Assembly (NCBI GenBank): GCA_030426125.1
Contig: JAUHZB010000008.1
Coordinates: 1-35,728 of the forward strand
Length of the DNA: 35,728 nt
Source of the DNA: a bacterium
GTDB taxonomy: Bacteria; Patescibacteriota; Saccharimonadia; Saccharimonadales; AWTP1-31
Reading direction: 5' to 3'
The notes under the pieces are model-generated. The model had not been told where the DNA came from, made no database searches, and saw only the letters and a program-made list of their open reading frames with translations. The translations under genes were made by a program, and so were the position numbers. This document shows positions 1-9,122 of the stretch, piece by piece (positions within the stretch are counted from its first letter, which is position 1; every line of letters begins with the position of its first letter).

Positions 1-1
1 A

Positions 2-265
2 AAAAAACTAGATAATACCCAGATAAAAAGCCTCCTAGATAGCAGTATCGCCAGTCTGGAGAAATCTAATTTCCAGATCCAAGACGTCGAGGATCGCTTA
101 AACCAACTACTTATAGATCTAGATAGTAAACCAGGAATATTGTTCAGCATCATTCGAATCGCTCTAAGCGGAGCGCCAGCCTCTCCAGGACTATTCGACA
201 CCTTACATGTGCTAGGTAAAGAGACCTCACTAAAGCGACTTAAAAAGGCTAGCTCGATACTTTAA
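2..265 (+). CDS. gltX: Glutamyl-tRNA synthetase, C-terminal fragment (5' end outside window)
   Basis: Frame 2 reads ...LFSIIRIALSGAPASPGLFDTLHVLGKETSLKRLKKASSIL*, matching the anticodon-binding C-terminus of GltX (RxALxG..xSPxLFxxxxVLGKE). Confidence 0.8.
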   Translation, partial: KKLDNTQIKSLLDSSIASLEKSNFQIQDVEDRLNQLLIDLDSKPGILFSIIRIALSGAPASPGLFDTLHVLGKETSLKRLKKASSIL

Positions 266-302
266 CTAGAGAAAAGCTTGACCGTTTGCTACAATAGCTG
301 TC

Positions 303-1580
303 ATGAATAATGATATAAAAAATAAAAACAATATAAGTAAATCCACCAAGCCAGATCCTGGCCTGCAACCACCCTCAACCAACAACCCCAAGATAGATCT
401 AAGCAGTCATCCCGATGCTGTGGCTGCTGGACTTGGAACAACACCATCGTATGGTGCAAAACCAGCTTCTAACTCAGAAGCACCTGGTCAACTCGGTAAC
501 TCAACGCCAAAAGCCAAGAAACCACGTCGTAGCCCCAAACAGTGGTTTAAAGATTTGTCCAAAAAACAAAAGATCGCCGTTATTGTAGCCATTGTACTAG
601 TTTTATCTGGAGCAAGCGCTTCGGCATACTTTCTAACCAGATCAGAACCACCGGCTGAGCCACAAGCCGTCCAGCCAGAACCAGAAAAACCGACTACTGT
701 TCCTAGCAAGCTAACAGGTGTAGAAGTGAAGCCAGCCCAGAACAAGCGCTCTATTACCGCTGTAATGATAGAAAACAGCCTAGAAGCTCGCCCACAATCT
801 GGTCTAGGCAGTGCTGGCGTAGTATTTGAAGCAATAGCTGAAGGTGGAATAACTCGGTTCCTAGCCCTATATCAAACCGAAAAGCCAAGCAATATTGGAC
901 CTGTAAGAAGTGTTCGACCTTACTACATAGACTGGCTACAAGGTTTTGATGCAGCAGTTGCCCATGCCGGTGGAAGCGCTGAAGGTCTAGCTAAGATTAG
1001 GAACGAATCAGTAAAAGATCTAGATCAGTTTGCCAACCCGCTAGCCTACCGAAGAGAATCTAGTCGGATATCTCCACACAACCTATACACCTCCACAGCT
1101 GCCCTAGATCAGCTCAAAAAACAAAAGAAATTTACATCGGTAGAGTTTACTAGCATAAAAAGAAAAGAAGAGTCCCCAAGCAACAAACCAAAGGCTAAGT
1201 CTATAGACTTTAACATTTCTAGCTTCAACTACAATCCACACTATGACTACCATAAGAAAACCAACAGCTACAGGCGCAGTCTAGCAGGGAAGCCACACAC
1301 AGACTTAAACACCAAAAAACAAATATCTGCCAAGGTAGTTGTTGCCATGGTTATGAACTACGGAATAGCTCCTAATGGCGTGAACAGCTCCTACAACAGT
1401 GTAGGTAGCGGGAAAGTATATATCTTCCAAGACGGCAAAGTCACCCAAGGTATATGGAAGAAGACTGCCTCAAAGAAGCAAATTGTCTTTAAAGATAAAG
1501 ATAACAAGACTATTGAGCTTAATCCTGGTAATACCTGGATAAGCGCTGTTAACTCTGCTGGAGCAGTAACCTTTAAGTAA
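303..1580 (+). CDS. DUF3048 domain-containing (YerB-like) membrane-anchored protein
   Basis: Single N-terminal TM segment, then AVMIENSLEARPQSGLGSAGVVFEAIAEGGITRFLALYQ...GPVRSVRPYYIDW, typical of DUF3048. Confidence 0.85.
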   Translation: MNNDIKNKNNISKSTKPDPGLQPPSTNNPKIDLSSHPDAVAAGLGTTPSYGAKPASNSEAPGQLGNSTPKAKKPRRSPKQWFKDLSKKQKIAVIVAIVLVLSGASASAYFLTRSEPPAEPQAVQPEPEKPTTVPSKLTGVEVKPAQNKRSITAVMIENSLEARPQSGLGSAGVVFEAIAEGGITRFLALYQTEKPSNIGPVRSVRPYYIDWLQGFDAAVAHAGGSAEGLAKIRNESVKDLDQFANPLAYRRESSRISPHNLYTSTAALDQLKKQKKFTSVEFTSIKRKEESPSNKPKAKSIDFNISSFNYNPHYDYHKKTNSYRRSLAGKPHTDLNTKKQISAKVVVAMVMNYGIAPNGVNSSYNSVGSGKVYIFQDGKVTQGIWKKTASKKQIVFKDKDNKTIELNPGNTWISAVNSAGAVTFK

Positions 1581-2263
1581 TGAGTGAGCAACCACCGCGT
1601 CCAAGCATAGATCCGGAGTTAGTAGCCAAATTAAAGAGCCAAGCCGAGAGCTATATACCTGAGGTCAGACAATTACTGCCTCAACTACCGGAAGATCTTA
1701 GAGTAAGTATAAATAATAAGGTGTTAATAAAGTCCACCGGTACTGGGGGCTATCCAGTAGCCGAAGATGAGATTGCAGTTGCTTTTGATCCTGACTTTGA
1801 TGGAGATAAAGAACAGCAGCAAGTAAACTTCAGGGGTTCAGTTTTTCATGAAGCATATCACGTAGCTCAGGGATTTGTTGGCGAAGATAGTAGATTCAAA
1901 GGTTCACCGTTCATTGAGAACGCTATATTAGAAGGCGCTGCCACAAAGTTTGAGATGATACGGGCTGGCACCAAACCGGGCTGGTCTGAATATCCAGAAG
2001 ATGAAATTGATGAATGGTTTAATGAAGTGCTCGGCATGGAATATACACCAGATGGGGAGACTTGGGGTCGTATCAAATTCTACGATCCGGAGACTAAACG
2101 GCGCTGGGTCCTATACCGAGTCGGTTGCTACGTAATAGATAATGCTCTGACCAATAGCGATCTGGAAATCGAAGATCTAGTAAATATGGAGCCTAAGGAA
2201 ATACTTAAATTGAGTAAACTCACAGGCCAATCCAAGGGCAGTGAGCAACAACCAGCTACCTGA
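1580..2263 (+). CDS. Putative zinc metallopeptidase-like protein (HExxH)
   Basis: FHEAYHVAQGF contains HExxH, with a downstream ENAILEGAA acidic motif; overlaps the end of the preceding gene. Confidence 0.5.
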   Translation: MSEQPPRPSIDPELVAKLKSQAESYIPEVRQLLPQLPEDLRVSINNKVLIKSTGTGGYPVAEDEIAVAFDPDFDGDKEQQQVNFRGSVFHEAYHVAQGFVGEDSRFKGSPFIENAILEGAATKFEMIRAGTKPGWSEYPEDEIDEWFNEVLGMEYTPDGETWGRIKFYDPETKRRWVLYRVGCYVIDNALTNSDLEIEDLVNMEPKEILKLSKLTGQSKGSEQQPAT

Positions 2264-2867
2264 TAGGATGCTGGTATTTATCTGCTAATTTCTTAACGTC
2301 CGGAATACCAAATTCTTTAGCCCAGTCTTTGAATTTCTTAGCTTGCAAAGGTAAATCAGCTTCTAGGATCTTTAAGAAGAAGTCATAGGAGTTAAACACA
2401 GGATGCTTGGAATGATAACGATCGCCGTAGCAAAGTAATCTTCCTTCAATACTATCAGGAATGTAGTCTTTATTCGGCAAAGGGAAGGGACGACTAGCTA
2501 TTTCTTCCTTGCTAAGACCCATTAAGACGTGGTCCTGAACTAGCCGGCAGATCCGACTATCTATACCCTCATCAGCTAATATCTTTGAACCAAGAATAGC
2601 ATGCTGTACATACATCCGGTCATTACTGACTTTGGCCTCTTCATCGAAGAATAGGTAGGTGCCGATATCATGAAGTAGGCAAGAGGCCCGAAGAAGGTCT
2701 TTGTCTACCTTAGAGCTATCTTTCATTTGATCAACGCACCACAAGGCTATTTCACAGACTATTTGGCAGTGGCCATAGACAAGGTTATATACTTTGTCAT
2801 TGGGGGCATATTTTCGGTGTAGCTTTTCGATTTCATCTATTGAGGGAAGCTTGCTGTTTGGTTTCAT
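2256..2867 (-). CDS. HD domain phosphohydrolase
   Basis: VYGHCQIVCEIALWCVDQ...LLRASCLLHDIGTYLF...VQHAILGSKIL...VQDHVLMG: HD-domain H...HD...H...D pattern. Confidence 0.8.
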   Translation of the reverse strand: MKPNSKLPSIDEIEKLHRKYAPNDKVYNLVYGHCQIVCEIALWCVDQMKDSSKVDKDLLRASCLLHDIGTYLFFDEEAKVSNDRMYVQHAILGSKILADEGIDSRICRLVQDHVLMGLSKEEIASRPFPLPNKDYIPDSIEGRLLCYGDRYHSKHPVFNSYDFFLKILEADLPLQAKKFKDWAKEFGIPDVKKLADKYQHPIR

Positions 2868-2912
2868 CTTATTATTCTATCATCACTACACTTCAATATA
2901 TTCACTCTTAGT

Positions 2913-3377
2913 CTAATATTGTGAATGGCCAACAATAAAGCTAGCACAGGCATAAGGTCTTCGATCTCGTGTTCGAACAAAAAGAGTAGCCTCCGCTGCA
3001 TTGTTTACTAGTTCGTAAAAACCAAATCCGTTAACATCGCCTTCAGTTAGACGAGATATTACATCTGGCCTAACGTACATTTCATTCGAATTATTCATCT
3101 TAAACGCAGCAACAAACTCTTGCTCCAAAGCAGTTTCCTCTTCTGTAGGATCATCGACATCCATGATTACATAAGAACCAAATTCTTGCGGTACTAGTTT
3201 TAGAATGCCGGCAAGGGCTAGAGTTGATGATTCGCCCTGATAGTCTACTGATTGGGCTTCTTCAGGGATACTGTAACTTGGATCTACTACTACAATACGA
3301 TCACCATGCCCAGTTTCTTCAAGGGCTTTTAGTAACTCTCCGTTTATTCCGCGGCCAATTCCTCTTAATGGTGGCAT
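2913..3377 (-). CDS. RbsD/FucU family sugar mutarotase-like protein
   Basis: N-terminus LLKALEETGHGDRIVVVDPSYSIP matches the RbsD/FucU signature (LxxLxxxGHGDxIVxxDxxxP); SD AAGGAGA upstream on the minus strand. Confidence 0.75.
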   Translation of the reverse strand: MPPLRGIGRGINGELLKALEETGHGDRIVVVDPSYSIPEEAQSVDYQGESSTLALAGILKLVPQEFGSYVIMDVDDPTEEETALEQEFVAAFKMNNSNEMYVRPDVISRLTEGDVNGFGFYELVNNAAEATLFVRTRDRRPYACASFIVGHSQY

Positions 3378-3531
3378 AACATCTCCTTATAGTTATAGAG
3401 TTATAATAATATCAAAGAAGAGAATAGTCAAATTTATACACTGAGTTTAGGATACATGGTAGCAGTTGGTGATCCTACTGCATGAGAATTGGAACGAAAT
3501 GAAGCAAGAGATAATAAGATGGGGCGAGATG

Positions 3532-3888
3532 CTAGGAACTGGTCAAAAAGCCAGTCAAGCTTTTTCCTGAGGGAGAACTACTAAAAACAGGCTGTGTTGA
3601 TACTACGCTTTGTGCGCCTTTAGCTGCTTGAATCGCTTTTGCAGACTTAACTGATTCAACTGACAATGCGACTTGAGATGTTTCTTTGGTGAAGCCAACC
3701 GCATCTCCACTTTCATCGTAGATAACACCTGATTTAAACCAACCAATATGTGTACCACTCCAGCCATAAATTAAACCGTTTTGAATGTATGCAACAGCGT
3801 CGCCATCCCATGTGTAAATCGTTTCCTTATCATCAGCAATATATGCCTGTGCGTCGCCGTTTGAATCATAGAGTGATATTTCCGCCAT
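3532..3888 (-). CDS. 4-fold beta-flower domain protein
   Basis: Four successive about 15-aa units: SLYDSNGDAQAYI / TIYTWDGDAVAYI / LIYGWSGTHIGWF / VIYDESGDAVGFT. Confidence 0.65.
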   Translation of the reverse strand: MAEISLYDSNGDAQAYIADDKETIYTWDGDAVAYIQNGLIYGWSGTHIGWFKSGVIYDESGDAVGFTKETSQVALSVESVKSAKAIQAAKGAQSVVSTQPVFSSSPSGKSLTGFLTSS

Positions 3889-3912
3889 AATTACAAGTAT
3901 ATCAAACTAAAG

Positions 3913-6900
3913 TTAGTTATCTTCTTTGTTTTCATCTGGGTCAAACGGCCGCTTAACTCCTATAACCTCAGCACCGTCAATTTTTGAGTAAGCTTGAGTT
4001 ATTTTTTGCAAAAATGCTTTCCATTGTTCGTCAGTCATATTTTGATCGTCATAAACGAGCAAGATAGCTTTCTTGGCACCAAATTTTTGTATGTAGCCCT
4101 TTAAGCTTTTATATGACTCTTTTTGATCAATGTTCCCAGAGAGATCATCATGTCCAGATCTTTTAAGTTCAACAACTACAGGGCCATAAAATCCGTAATA
4201 AACAGCGTAGTCAGGTTTTGTATCGTCCAAAGCCTCCGGCTCTCTAATAACCACAACGTCCTCTGGTCTAAAACCTGCACCATAACGAAATAGAGAGTTC
4301 TCCAGCAAAACTGCGATAGTTTTCTGCATTTTTTTCTCTTTTATAATCTTATGTCCTTCACCAATTAGTTTTGGTATGAAAATTTTTTCAATAACTTGCC
4401 TGAGGTGGTAATGGAGTTCGTAATCTGAATTGATATCAAGATAATCCTTCTTACTGAGATTGTTATAGGTGTTTATCGCTTCTGAAAACGAAGGTTTTGA
4501 TAGCTTCTCTATATAGTATTTCTTTAATTCGTTAATGTGGTGTGTGTACATTGAGGTGTTATCTGAATTAGACACCAATTTCTCAAGTTCGTTGACTGGA
4601 TCAAAGCTACCATAGACAACTAGGTTCTTATAGTATTGATCAACTGCCTTCCAAAGATACATTGCATAGTTATTCCATTTGATGCCTCTTCCTATTAACT
4701 CAAAAGAAAAATCCAACAAATCGTCAAATTTGTCCTTGTATGAAAGGTCATCCAGCTCCATTAATGGTTTCAGTAGCTTGCCATCGTGCAGTTCGCTTTC
4801 AATTGAGCTAACTCTGTGAACGCCCAATTCTTCAACAAACTCAACAGCAGAAGATTTCAAGTAGTCAAACAAGAAATCTATGGCATCTCTATTCTTAAAC
4901 TTGCTTACTAGCAGTGAATTAGCTTCGATTGCCAAGTTGTGCCACTCGTGATCTGGGTCTTTGTGCTTTCCGAATACGCGCAGAAGATTATCCTCATCTG
5001 GCATAAGATTGTTTGATACTTTTAACGCCCTCACTCTATCCCATTGATGCACAGATTTGCTTTCACTCAAGACTTTTAGGGTTTCAGCTGCTTCTTGGAT
5101 ATCGTACTTCTCGGCAAAATCTATGAGATTGCCTGGCATAAATTTCGCATTGTCATTGCTCAAGTCATCATAAAAACCACTTATTAATTTCTTCTCTTCG
5201 TCATCTAAATCTGATATTAATTTTTGGATAGCTAGGGTGTCTTCTGTATATGCGTAGGGAATTAACGAAATAATCTTTTTTCGATAGTTTGTTATTTCAT
5301 CAATGCCAGCAACAACGGCAAATTTTACTACAAGTGCAAAGATAGGTGTAAGGCTCGTAATGCTATAACGCATACCAGTTCCATTTTCACGATATTCTTT
5401 TATATCAACTTTAGTTATTGCTGGATCAAATGGGTCTAGTACTTTTTGTTTTAGTAATTCCCAAATTTCATCTAGTTGAGATTTAGAAAGCTCGAAATTA
5501 TCACTGCTACTGTCTCTGTAATTTCTTTCGATTTCTTCAACAGCTTTTATTAATGCGGGGAATGATCCCTCAGTAGCCTGCCTAATGTTGTTCATAAGCT
5601 CTTCTTCGGGTTTCCCTCTTTTTGTAGCCTCTTCTCTCTGTTGCTTAATTTGCTTGTCATGCTCGTCAAACAATTTTGGAAGTTTCTCTCTTCCGATTTT
5701 TTCTATTTGCTTTTTCTTCGGATTATCGGAGTAAATTGCACCAGTAATAATTCTAAAGAACAACCATTTTTTATCTTCAAACATATTGATGAGATCGATA
5801 ATTAAATCGATATCCTCGGGCTTTATAGTCATGGCGAGTATTGAATGTAAATTAAAAACTAAACGAAGCTCATCTGACTTAAGTGAAACCTCTAATAGAG
5901 ATCTGGAGTAGTCTTTATCATTCTCATAAACAGTCTTAACAGCTTCATCAATAAAGTCGGAGCGTCCTGCGTAATAGCCGCTGTCAAGTGAGTAAGCTGC
6001 CAATATGAGGTCTTTCAAGAGCTGTAGCAGATCTTTATTAAAATTATTCTTAAGCGAATCTAAGAATCCGTTTCTAGACTTTTCAAAACTCGACCTCCGA
6101 TAGTCAATGAACCTTTTAAGGGAGTTTGGGTTATCAATCAGCCCTTTTATGAATAGCTTGATGGATTCTGGATCATCAATTTTTTCAACCGCAATTCTTG
6201 AATATGAATCATGCTCAGTACTCAAGCCATCAAGAAAGATTGCTATTGAATCAGGGTGGTTTGGGTCGGTTTCAAATGCTATTCGCTGCACACCGTCTTG
6301 CACTAACTGATCACTCGAATCTATTTCTTTCAGTTGAGCAAGTAAATTGGAGTCTTTCATCTGCCCTAAAGTATCTATTGCAGCCCGGACCAACCTTGCA
6401 TCATTGTGATTCTTTGAAATGATTATCATTAAATTGGTGAATTCATTTTTTTTGGTCGATGTTAATTTATCTAGCTCAATGCAGTACTTGATAATACGAA
6501 GTCTTATGATTGTCATGAGCACTTCGGTATCATCGTTAAGATCAGAACTTTGCACTTCATCTAACAACTTTTTAACTTGTACAGTACTTGCATAAGATGC
6601 AGTATTAAATGCTATTTCGTCACTAATGTTCACTTGCTTAGATAAATAATAATCAACGACAGTATCAAAAACTTCAGACTTAGTTGACTGATCGATTCCT
6701 GCTGAGGTTAGACCAGTCAAGATTTTATGCCAAGCTTCGTTTTTTGTATTTCCAGATTTTACCTTATCCAAATGGATAAATTCTTTTAACAAGTCAGGAT
6801 TCTCGTCCAAAATAAATGATAGCGTGTTGTACCAAGAAGGTAGCATTTCTCTTAAGTTTGGCTCAAATGCTAAATCGTAAACATTTTGACTAATGTAAGG

Positions 6901-7920
6901 AAGTCTCGATATAGCCTTTGCAGACAAATACTCCTGTAATTCGCTGTTAGTGAAGCTTATCTTGCCATCTGTTTTAATTAGTAAACTTCGCTCATAAATG
7001 TCTTCTAGTGTGGTTTGTTGGAGTAGAATTTGCTTAACATCAGACTCACTTTTATCAATAAAGGTAATCATCTCGTCTTCACTGATACTGTTTGTCTGGG
7101 CTATCTCCATTGTTAGTGCCAAGTTTTCAAGAAAACGCTCTTTAAGCATTGCTATTTGGCGGCTAGATTTGTCTTGATTTTCAATTTCTAGAGAGCTGTT
7201 TACAAAATTATCGAAGATCGTTGATCTATTGATGTGGTTGATTATCGTGGAGTCTTTCTCGATTTCACTGGCAAGCATCTCAAGGTAGCGGGGATTTTGA
7301 ATGATGGTCTGATTGTTTTCTTCCTTCCTAAAGCTGTTTATCACAGTCTCTACTTGAGGCTTAGTTAAGCCGATGTCAACTAGAAAACCTTTAGCATCAG
7401 ACCTGCTCAGAGGCTCTATTAAAATATAGTTTGAGTCTTTGATTGATCTGAACTTTGCTTCAAATTTCTCAAAAAAGTGGATTCTACAAGAAACAACAAC
7501 CTTCAGTGCGTTCGAATAATCCATTAAGTCCTTTATTTCATCAATTACATGAGAGAGCTCATGAGTTGGAACTTCATCAAGACCATCAAGTAAGGCTAAA
7601 TTTAAATTATCAATTTGTGTTTTTGAATTTATGTAATCTTTTAGTGGTTGACCTTCACGCTTATTCTTTAGCTCAATTCGTTGTACTTTTATGCTAGCAC
7701 TAGCACACATTCTCTCAAGTTCTTTTAAAAGACGTGTTTTTCCATGCCCAGGTTCAGCTACAACAAAAGTGTTTTTGTAACTAAGTATGTTGCCGAGTTG
7801 AATCGACTTGCTTTCACTTATTATTCTTAGGTAGCCACCGTATTCACGATATTGTCTTAGCAATTCCTCGAAATCATTTTCAAGAACTAGATTGGGCTGT
7901 ATGTAGTTAGTCTCTGCCAC
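3913..7920 (-). CDS. STAND/NACHT-like NTPase with helical repeat region and C-terminal PD-(D/E)XK-like nuclease domain
   Basis: Walker A AEPGHGKTRLL, Walker B LNLALLDGLDEV, NACHT-like VVVSCRIHFF near the N-terminus; long alpha-helical middle; C-terminal KPDYAVYYGFYGPVVVELKRS (D...ExK). GTG start at 7920. Confidence 0.75.
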   Translation of the reverse strand: MAETNYIQPNLVLENDFEELLRQYREYGGYLRIISESKSIQLGNILSYKNTFVVAEPGHGKTRLLKELERMCASASIKVQRIELKNKREGQPLKDYINSKTQIDNLNLALLDGLDEVPTHELSHVIDEIKDLMDYSNALKVVVSCRIHFFEKFEAKFRSIKDSNYILIEPLSRSDAKGFLVDIGLTKPQVETVINSFRKEENNQTIIQNPRYLEMLASEIEKDSTIINHINRSTIFDNFVNSSLEIENQDKSSRQIAMLKERFLENLALTMEIAQTNSISEDEMITFIDKSESDVKQILLQQTTLEDIYERSLLIKTDGKISFTNSELQEYLSAKAISRLPYISQNVYDLAFEPNLREMLPSWYNTLSFILDENPDLLKEFIHLDKVKSGNTKNEAWHKILTGLTSAGIDQSTKSEVFDTVVDYYLSKQVNISDEIAFNTASYASTVQVKKLLDEVQSSDLNDDTEVLMTIIRLRIIKYCIELDKLTSTKKNEFTNLMIIISKNHNDARLVRAAIDTLGQMKDSNLLAQLKEIDSSDQLVQDGVQRIAFETDPNHPDSIAIFLDGLSTEHDSYSRIAVEKIDDPESIKLFIKGLIDNPNSLKRFIDYRRSSFEKSRNGFLDSLKNNFNKDLLQLLKDLILAAYSLDSGYYAGRSDFIDEAVKTVYENDKDYSRSLLEVSLKSDELRLVFNLHSILAMTIKPEDIDLIIDLINMFEDKKWLFFRIITGAIYSDNPKKKQIEKIGREKLPKLFDEHDKQIKQQREEATKRGKPEEELMNNIRQATEGSFPALIKAVEEIERNYRDSSSDNFELSKSQLDEIWELLKQKVLDPFDPAITKVDIKEYRENGTGMRYSITSLTPIFALVVKFAVVAGIDEITNYRKKIISLIPYAYTEDTLAIQKLISDLDDEEKKLISGFYDDLSNDNAKFMPGNLIDFAEKYDIQEAAETLKVLSESKSVHQWDRVRALKVSNNLMPDEDNLLRVFGKHKDPDHEWHNLAIEANSLLVSKFKNRDAIDFLFDYLKSSAVEFVEELGVHRVSSIESELHDGKLLKPLMELDDLSYKDKFDDLLDFSFELIGRGIKWNNYAMYLWKAVDQYYKNLVVYGSFDPVNELEKLVSNSDNTSMYTHHINELKKYYIEKLSKPSFSEAINTYNNLSKKDYLDINSDYELHYHLRQVIEKIFIPKLIGEGHKIIKEKKMQKTIAVLLENSLFRYGAGFRPEDVVVIREPEALDDTKPDYAVYYGFYGPVVVELKRSGHDDLSGNIDQKESYKSLKGYIQKFGAKKAILLVYDDQNMTDEQWKAFLQKITQAYSKIDGAEVIGVKRPFDPDENKEDN

Positions 7921-7946
7921 ACTTAATATTATATCTTTTTTTGGCC

Positions 7947-8051
7947 TTATTTCTCGAGTATTTTTTTAACCTCCTCTTTCTTAATTCTAGATTCTATTGA
8001 AGCTAATGTTTCAAAGTATTTTACTAATGATTTAAGTTCTTCCTTTGACAT
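7947..8051 (-). CDS. Small 34-aa helical ORF immediately upstream of the NTPase gene
   Basis: MSKEELKSLVKYFETLASIESRIKKEEVKKILEK*; not in the supplied track (below its size cut-off); ends 26 nt before the GTG of the NTPase. Confidence 0.3.
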   Translation of the reverse strand: MSKEELKSLVKYFETLASIESRIKKEEVKKILEK

Positions 8052-8056
8052 GGTTT

Positions 8057-8310
8057 TTAGAGAACGAGTCCTGAAACGTAATATTTAGGAGGCTTATCTC
8101 CAAATTTATTTTCTGCTACTGATCCTGCCTTAAATATAAGCATCAACCCTATCACAAAGTTTATGTATGGGATAAAAGCTAGCGTAGTCCACCAACCACT
8201 CATATCCATATCATGAAAGCGTTTAACTGTGCAGATGCCTTAGTAAATAAACCACAACAACATAAAAGGGATCAAGACAAACGGATTTGGTGAGCCTAAG
8301 GGAATCAAGG
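8057..8310 (-). pseudogene. DUF805-like membrane protein remnant with internal stop
   Basis: Minus strand reads LGSPNPFVLIPFMLLWFIY*GICTVKRFHDMDMSGWWTTLAFIPYINFVIGLMLIFKAGSVAENKFGDKPPKYYVSGLVL*; RxHDxxxSGWW is typical of DUF805; in-frame TAA, no start found. Confidence 0.55.
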
Positions 8311-8416
8311 TTGAACACCTTAACAGACGAGATTAACAACTTAGACCAAAGACTTGAGAGGCTAGGTATCGTAGAGAATGGTGATAGTTTTATATATTTG
8401 GATGATGGGGCAAATC

Positions 8417-8902
8417 ATGTTTAGGATTAATCTAGCCAAGAAGAGATATGGCACAGATCTACTTTTATCTGAATTGTTTAATGAGCAAACTTTCTACACA
8501 GCGTTTGTAAAAGACATAAAAGATGCAGCTCAAACTATAACAATCGAAAGTCCCTACTTAACAGAAAGGAGAGCTTTACAGTTTTCTAAAATATTTAAGA
8601 AACTCCATAAACGAGGTGTTCATATTCGTATAAATACCCGTGAGCCCAGGCATCACGACAAATTTCTTGAGATTCAAGCTTGGAAAGCGATTAAAGTACT
8701 GCGTAAATCTAAAGTTAAAGTTTACTTATGTAATGACATGAGACACCGCAAACTAGCGATTATAGATAATAAAATATTGTGGGACGGCAGCCTTAATATT
8801 ATGTCACAGTCCAATAGTAAGGAAATCATGAGGCGCTGCCACTCAGCTACGTTGTGCAAACAAATGATAACCTTCACCAAAGTAAATAATAGGTTTTGGT
8901 GA
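8417..8902 (+). CDS. Phospholipase D-like protein, single HKD motif
   Basis: HRKLAIIDNKILWDGSLNIMSQSNSKEIMRR matches HxK(x)4D with the downstream GSxN motif. Internal ATG at 8417 preferred over the track start 8378. Confidence 0.65.
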   Translation: MFRINLAKKRYGTDLLLSELFNEQTFYTAFVKDIKDAAQTITIESPYLTERRALQFSKIFKKLHKRGVHIRINTREPRHHDKFLEIQAWKAIKVLRKSKVKVYLCNDMRHRKLAIIDNKILWDGSLNIMSQSNSKEIMRRCHSATLCKQMITFTKVNNRFW

Positions 8903-8918
8903 TATACTAGGCAATATT

Positions 8919-9122
8919 ATGAGTGATCAAGAATTTAATGAGAAAGACATTGGGGTAGTTATTCGCTATCTTGAAATTCATAACCCAGAAAACGCTGACA
9001 GAGATTATGCAATACAATTACTCGAATCGATGCAAGGTCTAGCTCACGATATCTCGAAATCTGAAGAAATAAATTCTGATTTAATTCAAAAAGCACTCAA
9101 TAATCTAAAACATGATATATAG
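8919..9122 (+). CDS. Small hypothetical protein (67 aa)
   Basis: ORF with TATACT 10 nt upstream of the ATG; stop abuts the convergent XRE gene. Confidence 0.45.
   Translation: MSDQEFNEKDIGVVIRYLEIHNPENADRDYAIQLLESMQGLAHDISKSEEINSDLIQKALNNLKHDI

Noticed and set aside
6107-7697. Plus-strand ORFs 6107-6310, 6198-6422 and 7455-7697
   Set aside because: Short antisense ORFs inside the STAND NTPase gene without RBS or domain.
8893-8901. TTTTGGTGA as the left att site
   Set aside because: Nine bases shared with the tRNA 3' flank is expected by chance in AT-rich DNA; similar matches at 14767 and 3466 give no unique boundary.
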